Part shown: positions 43,377-44,175 of the stretch, one piece after another | Layout of the letters: each line of letters opens with the position of its first letter | Numbering within the stretch: position 1 is the stretch's first letter | Source: an uncultured Acidobacteriota bacterium | GTDB taxonomy: Bacteria > Acidobacteriota > Vicinamibacteria > Vicinamibacterales > UBA2999 | Reading direction: 5' to 3' | Assembly: GCA_902826515.1 (NCBI GenBank) | Contig: CADEFD010000012.1 | Span: 1-44,175 of the forward strand | DNA: 44,175 nt | The notes under the pieces: model-generated | Database searches by the model: none | What the model was told of the DNA's origin: nothing | What the model saw: only the letters and a program-made list of their open reading frames with translations | Made by a program: the position numbers and the translations under genes

Positions 43377-44175
43377 AGACCGTGCGGCCGAGGGCCGGAT
43401 AACCGAGCACGTCTTCGTAGGTGGCGCCGAACGCGTTGGCGACACGCGCATGGAGCGTGAGCCGCGAGGCGAGCGTCCAGGCGCCGCCGAGCGTGACCAC
43501 GCCGTAGCCGTCGTTTTCGAAGAGTCCGCCGAAGGCACCGAAGTTCGGTTCGACGTCGAGCGTCGGTCCGCGCAGGCTCGCCGTGGCGAACGCCTGCAGC
43601 CGCGCGCCCGTCCACGTGAGATCGACGCCGCCCTGGTGCGTGGGACGGCGCAGCAGCCGGTCGCCCACCGCGAACGGCGACGGCGCCTGGCCGTCCGCGC
43701 CGTCCACGTCGAGCACGTCGGTATCGAGCCACGTGTAGTGGCCGCGCGCCGCGAAGGCCGCGCGCGGACGCCACGCCAGCGCGACCTCGGCGCCGCGGGC
43801 GCGCGCGTTGGCGATGTTGTCGGTGCGGTAGCGGCTCGATCCGCTGAGCCGGCCCACCGAGATGATGAGGTCGTCGTAGCCGTTGTGGAAGACGGTGGCG
43901 TCGGCCTGCACGGCGCCGCCGGCAAACGTCTGCACGAGGCCGGCTTCGACGCTGCGGCTGCGCTCCGGCGCGAGGCCCGGGTTGTCGGTGAAGGCGATCT
44001 CGAAGGCATCGGGCGGCCGGATGCCGGTGCCCGCGGCCAGCCGCACGCGCGTCGAGGCGCCGCGCGGTGTGGTGGCCGGCACGAGCGTGAACGCCGCGGT
44101 GACCTTCGGATTCACCGACACGACCGTGTCGGCATCGAAGGCGGGCCGCGCCGAGAACTCCGACGGATTCGCCGC
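43345..44175 (-). CDS. btuB: TonB-dependent outer-membrane receptor, C-terminal part (BtuB-like)
   Basis: The frame is open to the window end, so only the last 276 residues are seen. They form alternating beta strands of a TonB-dependent receptor barrel: GTGIRPPDAFEIAF, PERSRSVEAGLVQTF, RARGAEVALAWRP, and a terminal strand GRTVYAGFRVAARR with an aromatic near the end. The position, first in the operon and directly before btuDCF, supports cobalamin as substrate. Neither the plug domain nor the TonB box is within the window, and a B12 riboswitch would lie beyond it. Confidence 0.85.
   Translation of the reverse strand, partial: AANPSEFSARPAFDADTVVSVNPKVTAAFTLVPATTPRGASTRVRLAAGTGIRPPDAFEIAFTDNPGLAPERSRSVEAGLVQTFAGGAVQADATVFHNGYDDLIISVGRLSGSSRYRTDNIANARARGAEVALAWRPRAAFAARGHYTWLDTDVLDVDGADGQAPSPFAVGDRLLRRPTHQGGVDLTWTGARLQAFATASLRGPTLDVEPNFGAFGGLFENDGYGVVTLGGAWTLASRLTLHARVANAFGATYEDVLGYPALGRTVYAGFRVAARR

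Overview
The window is GC-rich, tightly packed bacterial chromosome with about 46 protein genes. Most neighbours overlap by ATGA/GTGA or lie under 30 bp apart, and no gap exceeds 160 bp. I see no tRNA, rRNA, IS element, prophage or CRISPR array. The gene content (DUF6152, SIMPL, DUF4097 and B3/4 proteins, a bacterial deoxyhypusine-synthase homologue, a full SUF system, TonB-dependent B12 uptake) suggests a Gram-negative soil-type lineage. Acidobacteriota (Vicinamibacteria-like) is my best guess, an inference that was not tested.

Layout. 1-9.6 kb: the end of argH, fabI, a leftward trio (sigma-54 activator, HD-GYP/GGDEF protein, flavodoxin-reductase-like protein), then deoxyhypusine-synthase homologue, nagA and a DUF4097 lipoprotein rightward. 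9.6-15.8 kb: queC, gph, an MntR-like regulator, and a divergent iron operon (membrane-anchored DtxR-FeoA-FeoA fusion, feoB) followed by ubiE/menG. 15.9-23.8 kb: a degenerate PilT-like ATPase with a very long Ala/Pro/Val linker, a CoA-transferase pair, a short selenocysteine glutaredoxin candidate, an aminotransferase, SUMF1 and SIMPL proteins, and an AlkA-type glycosylase. 23.9-36.0 kb: one 12-kb rightward sulfur and Fe-S block: cysM, a JAMM (Mec) hydrolase, a CysO-MoeB-rhodanese fusion, rrf2, iscS, a NifU-like protein, iscA, sufB, sufC, sufD, sufS, sufU, sufT, then coaA. 36-39.2 kb: small secreted proteins and an EamA / B3-4 / XRE-cupin cassette. 39.1-44.2 kb: a leftward B12 uptake operon, btuB (cut by the window end), btuD, btuC, btuF, a DUF71 ATP-pyrophosphatase and a second, leaderless BtuF-like protein.

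How the genes work together. The central block links protein-bound sulfide for cysteine synthesis (CysO/CysM/Mec) with cysteine desulfurases and SUF assembly, probably under the adjacent Rrf2 regulator. The DtxR-type genes and feoB handle ferrous iron or manganese, which feeds the same Fe-S demand.

Main discovery candidate: at 20213-20491 a complete glutaredoxin-like frame is interrupted by one in-frame TGA exactly at the first position of the CxxC motif. A perfect 8-bp hairpin whose GTG loop begins 23 nt after the TGA follows, as expected for a bacterial SECIS. The product would be a UxxC selenoprotein that ordinary gene calling would truncate. Other candidates are the internal-GG CysO fusion beside its JAMM protease, the membrane-tethered DtxR-FeoA protein, the PilT-like protein with two N-domains and no His box, and a mirror-symmetric leaderless divergent promoter at 38534-38579.
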